Shown: positions 34,188 through 44,037, numbered from the stretch's first letter. The stretch: 64,000 nucleotides of DNA from SAR202 cluster bacterium (GCA_013204585.1 JABMNL010000042.1:1-64000); one strand, 5' to 3'. A program made the numbers and translations. Notes: a model not told the origin generated them from the letters alone.

Positions 34188-35807
34188 TCAACTTCCCGAC
34201 TTATAATCCCGATACCGCTCGCGCAGCACTTTCTTGTCGAATTTGCCCACGCTGGTCTTCGGGATTTCGTCGATGAAGACCACATCATCGGGAATCCACC
34301 ACGACGCGAACTTGTCCCTGATGAAGTCCAATACTTCGTCCTTTTGCAGCTTCCCTTGAGATTCGACGTTGGCCACAACGCAGGCCAACGGCCGTTCGAC
34401 CCAAGTGTCGTGGGGGATGGCAATTACCGCCGCCTCTAGTACCCCTGGATGGGCGATGATGGCGGTCTCTAAGTCAACAGAAGATATCCATTCCCCACCA
34501 CTTTTCACCATGTCTTTTACCCGGTCGCCAATCTGGATGTAGCCGTTGGGGTCAACCGAGGCGATGTCGCCGCTGTGGTACCAGCCATCAATGAAAGTCT
34601 CATCGCTCCGGGAATCGTTATAGTACCCATCGGCAATCCACGGTCCCTTGAACAGCAGTTCTCCCCGTTGCTCTCCGTCCCACGGCAGGTCGTTGCCTTC
34701 ATCGTCAACCAGGCGCATTTCCAGTCCCGGCGCCATAACTCCCTGGCTTCCGGCCAGCTGCAATTTTTCGCCCTCGGAGATACCGTCCAATTGGCTTCGC
34801 AAGCGGTTATAGGAAATCAACGGAGTCGCTTCAGTCATCCCGTAGGCGTGCACCAAATCGACGCCCAGCTTTTCCTTGTATTTCTGAATCATGCTGATGG
34901 GGACTGCCGACCCGCCACTGGCTATTTCACGCAAACTGGAGAAATCGTAGGTCTTGCCGGAACGTTCGAGGTAGTCCAACACGGCCGTCCAAATGGTGGG
35001 CACACCCAGACTTAACGTCACCTTCTCGGAGTCAATCAGAGTGCAGATGGCCTCGGGGTCGGGCCTCACCCCGGTGAGGACTTGCTTGGCTCCGACCATC
35101 GTTGCGGAGTAGACCGAGCCCCAGCAGTTGGCGTGGAACATGGGCACGATGGCCAGCACCACGTCCCGTTCCCGAAACCCAACGATATCGACTTGGGCCT
35201 CCATCATGGAGTGCAGTACTAACCCACGATGGGAGTAGACCACACCTTTGGGACGACCAGTGGTCGCCGAGGTATAGCAGAGGCCAGCAGGGGAATTTTC
35301 GTCCAGCTTGATTGGCGAATAAACGTCTGATGCTCCGGACAACAGGTCTTCATAGTTGTGGGCCGACGGCAACGACGTGGCGAAATTCTGGTCGTCGGTC
35401 ATGATAATGAAGTGCTTTACCGACTCCAAACGGGGGGCCAACGGCTCCAATATGGCTGCCAGGTCCGGGTCGACAAGGATTACCTTGTCACCGGCGTGGT
35501 TGATGATGTAGACCAGGTCATCAGCCGACAACCTGATGTTTATAGTGTGGATTACAGCCCCCATGACAGGGACCGCGAAATATGCCTCGAGGTGCCGGTA
35601 GGTATTCCAGCCAAAGGTGCCCACCCGGTCTCCAACGCCCACGCCCAGACCAGCCAAAGCGTTGGACAGGCGCGACGCGCGCAGCATCAGGTCGGCATAG
35701 GTGTACCGATGAGTCCCGGTCGCTTCGCGGGTCACAATCTCCTTATTGGGAGAAAAGGTGTTGGCCCGCTCTAGGAACTGGGACACTAACAGGGGGTAAT
35801 CCATCAT
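34188..35807 (-). CDS. Fatty acyl-CoA ligase (AMP-binding, AlkK-like)
   Basis: Adenylate-forming enzyme that activates a medium or long fatty acid to acyl-CoA. The P-loop is YTSATTGRPKGVVYSHRG, motif A5 is HAYGMTEATPL, the hinge region is WYHSGDIASVDPNGYIQIGDR, and the C-terminal catalytic Lys is in KTSVGKFDKK. Length is about 539. I chose the ATG after AGGAGG with 11-base spacing, because an in-frame GTG 4 codons upstream overlaps that site. It is followed upstream by an SDR gene on the same strand; both fit lipid or fatty-acid metabolism. Confidence 0.9.
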   Translation of the reverse strand: MMDYPLLVSQFLERANTFSPNKEIVTREATGTHRYTYADLMLRASRLSNALAGLGVGVGDRVGTFGWNTYRHLEAYFAVPVMGAVIHTINIRLSADDLVYIINHAGDKVILVDPDLAAILEPLAPRLESVKHFIIMTDDQNFATSLPSAHNYEDLLSGASDVYSPIKLDENSPAGLCYTSATTGRPKGVVYSHRGLVLHSMMEAQVDIVGFRERDVVLAIVPMFHANCWGSVYSATMVGAKQVLTGVRPDPEAICTLIDSEKVTLSLGVPTIWTAVLDYLERSGKTYDFSSLREIASGGSAVPISMIQKYKEKLGVDLVHAYGMTEATPLISYNRLRSQLDGISEGEKLQLAGSQGVMAPGLEMRLVDDEGNDLPWDGEQRGELLFKGPWIADGYYNDSRSDETFIDGWYHSGDIASVDPNGYIQIGDRVKDMVKSGGEWISSVDLETAIIAHPGVLEAAVIAIPHDTWVERPLACVVANVESQGKLQKDEVLDFIRDKFASWWIPDDVVFIDEIPKTSVGKFDKKVLRERYRDYKSGS

Positions 35808-35864
35808 GGCAGAAGCCACCTCCTGATCAGGTTGTCTAAAACATATGCGGTTGAGACGCTTGGT

Positions 35865-36659
35865 TTAGGGGGCTTGGACGCTGACTCCGCCGTCCACGGC
35901 CCAAGTCTGCCCGGTAACGTAAGCCGCAGCAGGAGAGGCCAGGTATACGCACAGGTAGCCCGGTTCCTTCAATCTACCCAGGCGACCCAGCGGCACTGTC
36001 CCTTTGGCGGTGTCTTGCCGGGCCTGGTAGGCTTCGGCGGTCATCTGCTCCGGGTCGGGGAAAGAGCCCGGTGCCACAGCGTTTACCCTGACTCCGAAGG
36101 GTGCCCATTCTTGGGAAACGCTCTCCGTAAAACGCATCACTCCGGCCTTCGCGGCGTCATAGGCCGCTGATCCGGCGCGACCTCGGAATGATGCCCAACC
36201 CGATATGTTGATAACGGAACCTTGTCCGCGTTCCAGCAGGTGGGGGCCGACAGCGCGGCAGCCTTGAAAGGCCCCGGTCAGGTTTATGTTAACTACGTGG
36301 TTCCATTCGTCTTCGGTCATTCCCTCAACAGATGTGCCGGGCAATTTGACCACCGGCTTGCGGATGGAATCACCGACACAATTGACCAGGGTGTCGATGT
36401 GGCCGAATTCGGCCAGTACCTGGGCGGTTATTTTGTCCATGTCGGCAGCTTTTGTCGCATCACCCGTGACCGGCAAAGCGGTACGACCCAAGGCCCGAAT
36501 TTCCTCGGCTACTTTGCCGACAGTGGCCGCGGACAAACTTGTGATGGCGACGTCGGCCCCCGCCTCCGCAAAAGCTACAGCAATGCCCTTGCCAATACCC
36601 CGGCCAGCGCCGACAACTAAGACCTTCTGACCCGTTACTTCAAATTCAGCCAGGCTCAT
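35865..36659 (-). CDS. Short-chain dehydrogenase/reductase
   Basis: NAD(P)-dependent oxidoreductase of the classical SDR family with 264 residues. The cofactor motif is VVGAGRGIGKGIAVAF, the catalytic Ser is in VINISGWASF, and the YxxxK motif is in AAYDAAKAGVM. The C-terminal GQTWAVDGGVSV is typical of 3-oxoacyl-ACP reductase-like members. Located 57 bases upstream of the acyl-CoA ligase gene, it may act on a fatty acyl or hydroxyacyl substrate. The exact substrate is unknown. Confidence 0.88.
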   Translation of the reverse strand: MSLAEFEVTGQKVLVVGAGRGIGKGIAVAFAEAGADVAITSLSAATVGKVAEEIRALGRTALPVTGDATKAADMDKITAQVLAEFGHIDTLVNCVGDSIRKPVVKLPGTSVEGMTEDEWNHVVNINLTGAFQGCRAVGPHLLERGQGSVINISGWASFRGRAGSAAYDAAKAGVMRFTESVSQEWAPFGVRVNAVAPGSFPDPEQMTAEAYQARQDTAKGTVPLGRLGRLKEPGYLCVYLASPAAAYVTGQTWAVDGGVSVQAP

Positions 36660-36796
36660 TACTCACTCCAAGAGAACCAATCTATGGGACTAGGCTTTGC
36701 CATTGATTAATGGATAGTAGTTGGACAATGCCAGAGGGTCAATAGACGGCAACCCCAGGCATCGCACGGCTTCAATTTACCAGGCTCGGCCAAGCT

Positions 36797-36825
36797 TTGA
36801 CTGACCTCGTCTGCCAGGTTATGAT
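36797..36825 (+). promoter_or_regulatory. Promoter for the MDR dehydrogenase gene
   Basis: TTGACT, 17-base spacer, TATGAT; five of six bases match consensus in each element. The start would be about 45 bases before the ATG, which is itself preceded by AGGAGG. Confidence 0.65.
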
Positions 36826-36878
36826 TCGTGCGAATCCCGGGTCACTAATATGCTAAGGAACCACTAGGAGGCAGCCCG

Positions 36879-37910
36879 ATGAAGGCCGTTTATATTACTG
36901 AGCACGGCGGCACCGATAAACTAGTCTTTGGCGACCGACCCGAACCCGAAGTGGCACCAGGCGAGGTCATGCTGCGGGTCCGCGCCAGCGCTCTGAACCA
37001 TCTTGATTTAAACCTCCGCGCCGGGACGTCCTACAAGGGCCCGCTGCCCCGCACTTTAGGCTGCGACATTGCCGGGGAGATAACCGCCATCAGCCCCCAG
37101 GCGCACACTTCGCTCAAGATTGGCGACCGGGTAATTCTCAACAACCGCCTTACCTGCGGCGTGTGCGACAACTGTAATCTGGGCTTGGACAATGCCTGTT
37201 CCAACGGGCAACGCATCGGTGTTGACGTTGACGGAGGCCACGCGGAATATGTGACGGCCCCTGCGGCCAACGCCCATGTGATACCCGACGCCATGGACTT
37301 CAACGAAGCCGCCACCCTACCCATCGCTGCCCACACAGTCTGGCACTGCCTAGTCACCCAGGCCCAGATTAAACCCTGGGATACAGTGCTAGTCCAGGCT
37401 GCCGGAAGCGGCGTAGGCAGCATGGCCATCCAGATCGCAAAGATGATGGGTGCCCGCGTAATTACCACCGCCGGTAGCCAGTGGAAACTGGACAAGGCCA
37501 AGGAATGGGGCGCCGATGAGGTAATTAACTACCGGGAGACTCCCAACTTCAGCCAACGGGTGAAAGAGTTGACCGAGGGTGTGGGCGCGGACTTGGTATT
37601 CGACTGTGTCGGCGCAGACATCTGGAACGAGAACCTGCTATCAATGGCACCACGCGGACGATTGGTCATCACCGGGGTCACTTCCGGCACTCAGGTCAAC
37701 ATGAACCTCTCCCTGCTCCACAACGGCCCCCTACAGCTCATGGGCAGCGGAGGCCGGAGCAACCGGACCTTCGCTGAATTCATGAAGGTGGTGCACCACG
37801 GCTCTCTCCACGGAATAATAGGCGGGGTCTATCCGTTGGACGACGTGGCAGGAGCGCACCAAGCCATGGAAGATCGCAACTTTTACGGTAAACTTGTTAT
37901 CGAAAGCTAA
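36879..37910 (+). CDS. Zinc-type MDR alcohol dehydrogenase / quinone oxidoreductase-like
   Basis: Medium-chain dehydrogenase/reductase of 343 residues. A GroES-like domain has LGCDIAGEITAI and a structural-zinc lobe CGVCDNCNLGLDNAC with four Cys. A Rossmann domain follows with VQAAGSGVGSMAIQIAK, suited to NADP(H). The usual catalytic-zinc Cys is replaced by Asn in the ALNHLDLN region, so the enzyme may resemble crotonyl-CoA reductase or quinone oxidoreductase types more than true alcohol dehydrogenases. AGGAGG precedes the ATG. It is transcribed from its own promoter. Confidence 0.85.
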   Translation: MKAVYITEHGGTDKLVFGDRPEPEVAPGEVMLRVRASALNHLDLNLRAGTSYKGPLPRTLGCDIAGEITAISPQAHTSLKIGDRVILNNRLTCGVCDNCNLGLDNACSNGQRIGVDVDGGHAEYVTAPAANAHVIPDAMDFNEAATLPIAAHTVWHCLVTQAQIKPWDTVLVQAAGSGVGSMAIQIAKMMGARVITTAGSQWKLDKAKEWGADEVINYRETPNFSQRVKELTEGVGADLVFDCVGADIWNENLLSMAPRGRLVITGVTSGTQVNMNLSLLHNGPLQLMGSGGRSNRTFAEFMKVVHHGSLHGIIGGVYPLDDVAGAHQAMEDRNFYGKLVIES

Positions 37911-37976
37911 GGCCACCAGATTCAAGATTAATCTGGCAGTTCATAGTCAACGAATCTAATTAAAGGACTAATACCC

Positions 37977-38903
37977 ATGTTTACCCGGATTCTGGTTCCC
38001 TTAGACGGTTCCGAGCTAGCTGAGCAATCTTTGCCTTTCGTCCGTCTTTTAGCGAGCGCTTCCAAGATTTCCATCGACCTGATTAGCGTCTTCAGTTCGG
38101 TGCCGCCGGGCCTAGCCGAGCCCGAGCACGGGCTTTATGAGACCCAAATAGCCGCCAGTTTTCGCGACAACTCTGTTGAATATCTAGACCGGATAAAGGC
38201 GACTCTCAGCGACACCGGGGCCACTGTTTCTTGCGCTGCCCACGAAGGTAATCCGGCCGACCACATCATCAACGAAGCCGAAAAGGCCGCCAACACGTTG
38301 ATTGTCATGGCCACCCACGGGCGCTCCGGAATCGGGCGCTGGCTGATGGGCAGTGTTACCGACAAAGTGCTCCACGGCACCGCTAACCCGCTGCTGGTTA
38401 CCCATTCCCGTGACGGCGGCGCTCAATCGTCAGAGGTCAGCCTGAAAAACGTCATTATCCCACTAGACGGTTCGAACCTGGCGGAGCAAATTTTGCCCCA
38501 CGCCATACCGTTGGCACAGGCGCTAAGATTGAATATTATTCTGACGAGGGTCACTCCTTCGGCGGACGAGTACTACCGCTTCATGGACCAAGCAATGACG
38601 GCCAGTATCAGCTCGGAACGCTATGAGGATTACGCCAGCGAAGCTGATGCCGACGCTACGAGCTACCTCGACCAGGTACAAGCAAGGCTGGCCAAAGATG
38701 ATGTCACGCAGGTTGAAACCCGTCTGATGCGCGGGAGCGCTGCCGACGCAATTCTAGACCTGGCTGACGGGACTCCCGACAGTTTAGTCGCCTTGACCAC
38801 CCACGGACGCTCCGGCATTGGACGTTGGGTGATGGGCAGTGTTGCTGATCGGCTGGTGCGCCACTCCGGCCTCCCGGTGCTGGTGATTCGGGCCCAAGTC
38901 TAA
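37977..38903 (+). CDS. Universal stress protein, two UspA domains
   Basis: Tandem UspA protein of 308 residues. Each half starts with an ILVPLDGSELAEQ-type strand (residues 4-16 and about 158-170) and ends with the ATP-binding signature (GRSGIGRWLMGSVTDKV, GRSGIGRWVMGSVADRL). The G-2x-G-9x-G(S/T) pattern is complete in both, so both domains probably bind ATP. Function is stress-related and not more precise. It stands 66 bases after the MDR gene and may share its mRNA. Confidence 0.92.
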   Translation: MFTRILVPLDGSELAEQSLPFVRLLASASKISIDLISVFSSVPPGLAEPEHGLYETQIAASFRDNSVEYLDRIKATLSDTGATVSCAAHEGNPADHIINEAEKAANTLIVMATHGRSGIGRWLMGSVTDKVLHGTANPLLVTHSRDGGAQSSEVSLKNVIIPLDGSNLAEQILPHAIPLAQALRLNIILTRVTPSADEYYRFMDQAMTASISSERYEDYASEADADATSYLDQVQARLAKDDVTQVETRLMRGSAADAILDLADGTPDSLVALTTHGRSGIGRWVMGSVADRLVRHSGLPVLVIRAQV

Positions 38904-39084
38904 GTAAAGGCAGAGATTTAGGTAGCCAACCTTAGCCTGGCAGGTTAAGATGACGCCGTCATTTTGCCGTCAATTTAATTAATGGTATCCAGTTCCGTTA
39001 CGACTGATTCCGCTATGAGCGGGAGATGACTGTTACACCGGGACAATAACTGCAACCGCAATAGCTATAGGAGGGAACAACCCC

Positions 39085-39840
39085 ATGAAGATTGCCCGAT
39101 ATCTCGCCCACGGCCAGATTAGCTACGGAGCCGTGGAAGGCGACTCGGTTAAAGAATTGAGCGCCAGCCCCTTCGAAGACTTCACAATTACCGACCACAC
39201 CCATAAGCTGTCCGAGGTTAAGCTGTTGGCCCCCTGTGTGCCAACCAAGGTCTTGGCCATCGGCCTGAACTACTCCAGCCACCTCCATGACCGCCCAGCC
39301 CCCACCGAGCCGATGGTCTTCTACAAGACCCCCACCTCGGTCATTGGCCCAGGCGACACCATCATCCGACCCAAAGGCACCGAGAAGTTGGACGCCGAAG
39401 CCGAGTTAGTCATCGTGATTAAGGACCGCTGCCACAAGCTCACCAAGGCCAACGCCATGCAGCACGTGCTTGGCTACACCTGCGGCAACGATGTCTCCGC
39501 CCGCGACTGGCAGCGCGACGACCGCAACTGGTGGCGGGCCAAGTCTTCGGACACCTTCTCCCCCGCTGGTCCGTATATCGAGACTGAACTCGACCCCCAC
39601 AACATCCGGGTCACTGGCCGCATCAACGGGAAAGAAGTCCAGGGCGAAAGCACCACGTATCTAATCTTCGACGTTCCCACCATCTTGGAGTATGTAACCC
39701 AGTACGTGACGCTGGAACCCGGCGACATGATCTACTCCGGCACGCCGGGCGAGCCTCAAGAGATGAAGGACGGCGATGTCTGCGAGATTGAGGTCGAGGG
39801 TATCGGGGTTCTCAGCAACCCCATCAAACTGGAGAGCTAA
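39085..39840 (+). CDS. Fumarylacetoacetate hydrolase (FAH) family protein
   Basis: Metal-dependent hydrolase, isomerase or decarboxylase of the FAH superfamily. Residues typical of the Mg site are in KLDAEAELVIVIKD (Glu-x-Glu) and GYTCGNDVSARDWQ (Asp). GLNYSSHL and IYSGTPGEP are family stretches. At 251 residues it matches 2-hydroxyhepta-2,4-diene-1,7-dioate isomerase/5-oxopent-3-ene-1,2,5-tricarboxylate decarboxylase-like proteins. It may act in aromatic catabolism or as an oxaloacetate decarboxylase/tautomerase. AGGAGGG precedes the ATG. Confidence 0.88.
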   Translation: MKIARYLAHGQISYGAVEGDSVKELSASPFEDFTITDHTHKLSEVKLLAPCVPTKVLAIGLNYSSHLHDRPAPTEPMVFYKTPTSVIGPGDTIIRPKGTEKLDAEAELVIVIKDRCHKLTKANAMQHVLGYTCGNDVSARDWQRDDRNWWRAKSSDTFSPAGPYIETELDPHNIRVTGRINGKEVQGESTTYLIFDVPTILEYVTQYVTLEPGDMIYSGTPGEPQEMKDGDVCEIEVEGIGVLSNPIKLES

Positions 39841-39866
39841 CCTTCACCAGTAATAGCACTGACTAC

Positions 39867-39906
39867 AAAAAGGGTGGAGCCGATAATCTGCGGCTCCACC
39901 CTTTTT
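39867..39906. terminator. Bidirectional terminator between the FAH gene and the binding-protein gene
   Basis: A 16-bp perfect inverted repeat (A5-GGGTGGAGCCG / CGGCTCCACCC-T5) with an 8-base loop lies between convergent genes, with A and T runs suited to both strands. Confidence 0.92.
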
Positions 39907-39927
39907 CTTTATCTGGTTTGCCCCTGT

Positions 39928-41028
39928 CTAGTGCCACGGATAGACCAGATTTCCCTTGGCTAAGTGTTGCGGCCAAACGATAACTTTTCGGCCATCTTGC
40001 CACTGGACCAACAGCGTTTCCCGTCCTACCTGTCGTCCGGTCTCGCCATCAATTTCGAACTTCCCAAAGAACGTAGAAAACTTTAAAGCAGCAGCGGCTT
40101 CTCTCAGGGCTTGGCTGTCGGCGCTCCCCGCTTCTTCCAAACAACGCTGCATGACAACTCCGGTGGCGTAAGCCTGGGCCATCGGATAATCCACGTGAAG
40201 ATGACCGTCTCTGCGCAAAGAGGCAATCACCTCCGCTGTAGTTGGCCCGAAATCTGGGGCATAGGCGGCTTCCGGCTCCCACTGGCTCGGGCCCACAAAC
40301 CCGTCTGCCAGGCTGCCCAACTCATCTTGGAACGCCTGTATTCCGGCGGCTACGAAGGCTGCAACGCCAACTTTTATTCCTCCCTCAGCGAGTTGTCTGG
40401 CCAGGAGTAGGTCGTTACGCACCCGCCCTACCCCCACAACTACATCAGCATTAATGGCCTTAAGTTGGTCAAGAATTTCAGAGAAATCATCGGTTGTGGC
40501 CGGAAATTGGGCGGCGAGCACGGTGGTGAAACCCAATTCGCGGGCGCTTCCTTCAACGCCCAAGCACACGGCCTTGGGGAATTCTCCGGCGGCAGCGCGT
40601 ACCAAAGCGACTGAGTTGGCAGAGGAGTCGGCCTGCCGCACCAGCGGAAGAAGCCCCATAAGGTAATGGCTGGCTGGGGTCAATATCCCAACTATCCAGC
40701 GGTATCCCTGCCGATAAACATTGTCCGACGCACCGCCCTGGTTCCACAGCAGCTTGCCGTGGGCTTCTGCAACCGCGGCGGCAGCTGAAGTAAGAACAAT
40801 AGAGTATGGGCCGACGAGAATATCGACTCGGTCGTCTACTATCAGGCGCTGGGTAGCGGCACGAACAGTGGACGAGTCACTAGCATCGTCGTAATGAAGC
40901 ACCGTGAATGAATTCGGAGTAACGGCATTGGCGTCGCGAGCCCAAGCTTCCAGTCCAGCTAAAGCCTGACGCCCTTGGGTCTCGAACTGCCCACTAAGGG
41001 ACACCGGCATGCCAACAACGAGTGTCAC
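39928..41028 (-). CDS. Periplasmic-binding-protein-type (LivJ-like) protein without signal peptide
   Basis: Type I periplasmic-binding fold of 366 residues, like the receptors of branched-chain amino acid/amide ABC transporters. The start VVGMPVSLSGQFETQGRQA is the mature N-terminal strand of that family, followed by DDRVDILVGPYSIVLTSAAA and a second lobe. There is no signal peptide or lipobox: a stop lies 13 codons upstream in frame. No permease or ATPase gene is near. It is 85 bases downstream of a FIST gene on the same strand. A cytosolic ligand sensor, like AmiC, is more likely than a transporter part. Confidence 0.82.
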   Translation of the reverse strand: MTLVVGMPVSLSGQFETQGRQALAGLEAWARDANAVTPNSFTVLHYDDASDSSTVRAATQRLIVDDRVDILVGPYSIVLTSAAAAVAEAHGKLLWNQGGASDNVYRQGYRWIVGILTPASHYLMGLLPLVRQADSSANSVALVRAAAGEFPKAVCLGVEGSARELGFTTVLAAQFPATTDDFSEILDQLKAINADVVVGVGRVRNDLLLARQLAEGGIKVGVAAFVAAGIQAFQDELGSLADGFVGPSQWEPEAAYAPDFGPTTAEVIASLRRDGHLHVDYPMAQAYATGVVMQRCLEEAGSADSQALREAAAALKFSTFFGKFEIDGETGRQVGRETLLVQWQDGRKVIVWPQHLAKGNLVYPWH

Positions 41029-41113
41029 GGTCGAAGTCCATTCCCAATCAAGTTCCTGCCCTCATAAACCCCACAACGCAACCCAAGACGCCCCATGAAA
41101 ACAAAGCGAGCTT

Positions 41114-42298
41114 TTAGAGTTTGGGGCGGAAGAGGCCGAAGGAACTGGTGTAGCCGTGGAGGAACGTTGTCCCACTAACCGGGCCAATCTCACCATTGCA
41201 AAAGAAGCCACCCAAGGGCACAGCGCCCAACTTTTCGCGGAACAAATCAGCGTCATGGTTGGGATGACCATAGAGAAACTGGCCCCGACCTAGACAGGAG
41301 AACAATAAGGCTCCAAGAATATCATTCTCGCGATTTTCACCGGCGTACCGACTCAACACCGCCTCGAGGTCGTCCGTTGAAGTCTCCGCGTCGCGCAAAT
41401 GAAATTGCACCAATTGACCTTCTTTGAGCATCTCCCCGATGGCCAAGCCGCCAGTGCCTTGATTCATCCCAACCACATTTCGGATGAGGAAATCCCCTTG
41501 GACTGGAGCATCAATCAACTCATCCATGACCACTCCTAGAAAAAGGGAATGCCCCAACAGCTCTTGGTCGCGTTTTGGCAGATCGTGGAACAGAGCCCGC
41601 AACACTTCCATAGGGGCCTGGCCATCAAGCTCCAGCAACATATTACTTTCACTCTTGGTTATGCGCATTGGCTCGCCGACGGGGCGGCAGCCTTGAGCCA
41701 CCACCGTATCCACAATAATGTTGCCGTCGAGGGCCAAGCCGATTGCCCCGGTTCGCAGCACTTGTCCGTTCAGGAACAGCGCATTGCCACCCGGCCGGCT
41801 GGCGCCGCTGGCCAGACCACCAATCTTGATGGATTTCGGAAAGGCAAAGTCCATCCCCATCAGCAGGTTCTGTACTGGGAATGAGTAAGGGTCCGCCACC
41901 ATCAGGAAATGAGGGTCACGGTCGGCCGTAACACCCAATAGGTCTTCCCATTTGTCTGGGCCAGCATCCAAATCTGGTAGGTGATGTACCTGAAGATGAA
42001 AAGGCTTGATATCCACGTTCGGCAGCACCGCGGCAGTTATCGACACCCCAGCCCGCTGCTCAATCTCGAGTCCGTTGCCAATCACACCGCCACCAGAGCA
42101 GCCAAATATTTGCTTGGCACCTAGATGTTCGGCCATTAGGTCGGCCACCCGCTCGTAAGTATCTTCGTAATGAGGCGATATGAAAGCGATTGCCAGGTCT
42201 AACGCTTCGTCCCCAACGGCGGTCATTATAGCTACGGCGCACTCGGCAATGGCGTCGTTTAAATCTGGTTGTTCAGATACCGCAGATGTCCATTTCAT
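41114..42298 (-). CDS. FIST domain sensory protein
   Basis: Protein of about 394 residues with FIST_N (about residues 30-225; GCSGGGVIGNGLEIEQ, IGGLASGASRP) and FIST_C (about 240-375) domains. FIST is a predicted small-ligand sensory module, often fused to signalling domains; here it stands alone. I chose the ATG with AAGGGGAA upstream over a GTG 10 codons earlier. It is paired with the signal-less binding-protein gene, suggesting a cytosolic two-part ligand-sensing unit. No kinase, cyclase or regulator is adjacent. Confidence 0.85.
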   Translation of the reverse strand: MKWTSAVSEQPDLNDAIAECAVAIMTAVGDEALDLAIAFISPHYEDTYERVADLMAEHLGAKQIFGCSGGGVIGNGLEIEQRAGVSITAAVLPNVDIKPFHLQVHHLPDLDAGPDKWEDLLGVTADRDPHFLMVADPYSFPVQNLLMGMDFAFPKSIKIGGLASGASRPGGNALFLNGQVLRTGAIGLALDGNIIVDTVVAQGCRPVGEPMRITKSESNMLLELDGQAPMEVLRALFHDLPKRDQELLGHSLFLGVVMDELIDAPVQGDFLIRNVVGMNQGTGGLAIGEMLKEGQLVQFHLRDAETSTDDLEAVLSRYAGENRENDILGALLFSCLGRGQFLYGHPNHDADLFREKLGAVPLGGFFCNGEIGPVSGTTFLHGYTSSFGLFRPKL

Positions 42299-42490
42299 GC
42301 CTAATTCCCCTTCCGGCGGAGGCTCCACCGTTGAGGAATTATATCAACCGCGGTTAGTAATTGCGATTGGAATGCTCATGCGGTGTTACCAAGTTTGAGA
42401 CCCCATAAAATCAGAGTTATTAATAACCGACCATGTTCAATTCTCTGGTTGTTCATCCCGGGCCTCGGCAGGGCACCCGGTTGATTCACC

Positions 42491-42520
42491 TTGACACTCG
42501 TGCGCACCGCTCTCTAGAAT
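42491..42520 (+). promoter_or_regulatory. Promoter for yvcK
   Basis: TTGACA (perfect), 18-base spacer, TAGAAT. The start would be about 83 bases upstream of the yvcK ATG. Confidence 0.65.
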
Positions 42521-42609
42521 CCAGTTGAGCCGCTCGGCATTTTAGGCCATGGTCAGGCCTAGAGAGACGAGCTTGTTGATTGTGGCGGGGTTGTTTGTGC
42601 TAGAGGAAC

Positions 42610-44037
42610 ATGATTCGAGCGATTAGGTTGCTGACCAGTAGGCGCTTCCACCAGTATCTTCTTTTCCTACTAATTCCGGGTCTCTCTTTAAAGCGTTGGC
42701 TGGCCGTGGGCGCGATTGGTCTTTCGTTCGTCGCCCTGGGCGTCATTTTCACTCTAAAAATATCCACCGGCCCGACATTTGTTTCGTTTCTGGAAACGGC
42801 CAGTCTCCGTAATGAATCTCCCTATTTGCGCGGCGGAATATTCATCGGCATCGGAGTCGTGGGGGCAGTGATTGCTGGCCTTGGGCTCACGCGGTCGTTA
42901 GGCCAAGTTCGGAACCGGACCAGGAATTGGCCATTTCTAGACTCGCTGTATGTAGAGCGGGTTCTCGGTTCCGGCCCAAAGATAACGGTGATTGGCGGAG
43001 GCAGCGGCCTGCCCAATCTCCTCAGGGGTCTAAAACTCTACACCTCCAACATTACAGCAGTAGTAACAGTTGCCGACGACGGCGGCAGCTCGGGCCGACT
43101 TAGAAACGAACTAGGCATTTTGCCACCTGGAGACATCCGAAACTGTCTGGTAGCCTTGGCCGACTCCGAAGACATCATGCAACAGCTCATGGACTACCGA
43201 TTCGAATCTGACGGGCAGCTAGACGGCCATAGCTTTGGCAACATTCTCATCGCGGCGCTGGCCGGCATCGGAGGGGATTTCTACCGCGGTGTTGAAGTCG
43301 CCGGAGAGCTGCTGGCCATACGAGGCCGCGTCATACCGTCCACAGTGGATCATGTAACGTTGGTCGGAAGCACAATGTCCGGGGAGACTTTAATCGGCGA
43401 GACTCGTGTTGGTAACTCAGCCGACCGTCTCGAATCGTTGACCCTAATCCCAGCTAATCCATCCGCACACCCGGAAGCGGTCCGGGCTATAGAAGACGCC
43501 GATATGGTTATAATTGGACCTGGCAGCCTATTTACCAGCTTGGTACCGAATCTTCTAATCCCCGATATCGCGGCCGCTCTGGCAGACTCCCCCGCATTCA
43601 AATTATATGTCTGCAATGTAGCCGAGGAACCAGCCCAAACCGAAGGCTACAGCGTCCTAGACCACCTAAACATTGTCCGACACTACGGCGGAGATAAATC
43701 CGTCGACGCCGTGGTCGCCAACAACAACATTCCGAACGCGCCAACGCCAGCAGGACTAGATTTCATCCGAGCCAACAATCCATGGGACGACGACGTATTG
43801 CTGGTTGCAGCAGACGTAATTGACGCGACCGACGAAAGCAGCACCGCCCGCCACGACCCAGTCAAACTATCCAACGCTATTGCAGAAGCTTATCGCAAGT
43901 ACAGGGGGCGAAGGCGGCGGTTGCCGAGGGTTCGGTTGAATTTGGAGTTGAGCAGACGGGTCAAAGGTCGGGCAATTGTAACCGGTGAGAGGAATCCCAA
44001 ACCAATTCCAATTCGGAAGGAAGCAACTAGGGGTTAG
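42610..44037 (+). CDS. yvcK: YvcK/CofD-like gluconeogenesis factor with N-terminal membrane segments
   Basis: Member of the YvcK family, which binds UDP-GlcNAc and influences carbon and cell-envelope metabolism in other bacteria. The domain begins ITVIGGGSGLPNLLRGLK (about residue 118) and includes VADDGGSSGRLRNELG, PPGDIRNCLVAL and GHSFGNILIAALAG. Unlike B. subtilis YvcK it has an N-terminal region of about 115 residues with two membrane segments, a form known from Chloroflexota and Actinobacteria-like lineages. The usual neighbours rapZ and whiA are absent; the polysaccharide locus lies just downstream. Confidence 0.9.
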   Translation: MIRAIRLLTSRRFHQYLLFLLIPGLSLKRWLAVGAIGLSFVALGVIFTLKISTGPTFVSFLETASLRNESPYLRGGIFIGIGVVGAVIAGLGLTRSLGQVRNRTRNWPFLDSLYVERVLGSGPKITVIGGGSGLPNLLRGLKLYTSNITAVVTVADDGGSSGRLRNELGILPPGDIRNCLVALADSEDIMQQLMDYRFESDGQLDGHSFGNILIAALAGIGGDFYRGVEVAGELLAIRGRVIPSTVDHVTLVGSTMSGETLIGETRVGNSADRLESLTLIPANPSAHPEAVRAIEDADMVIIGPGSLFTSLVPNLLIPDIAAALADSPAFKLYVCNVAEEPAQTEGYSVLDHLNIVRHYGGDKSVDAVVANNNIPNAPTPAGLDFIRANNPWDDDVLLVAADVIDATDESSTARHDPVKLSNAIAEAYRKYRGRRRRLPRVRLNLELSRRVKGRAIVTGERNPKPIPIRKEATRG

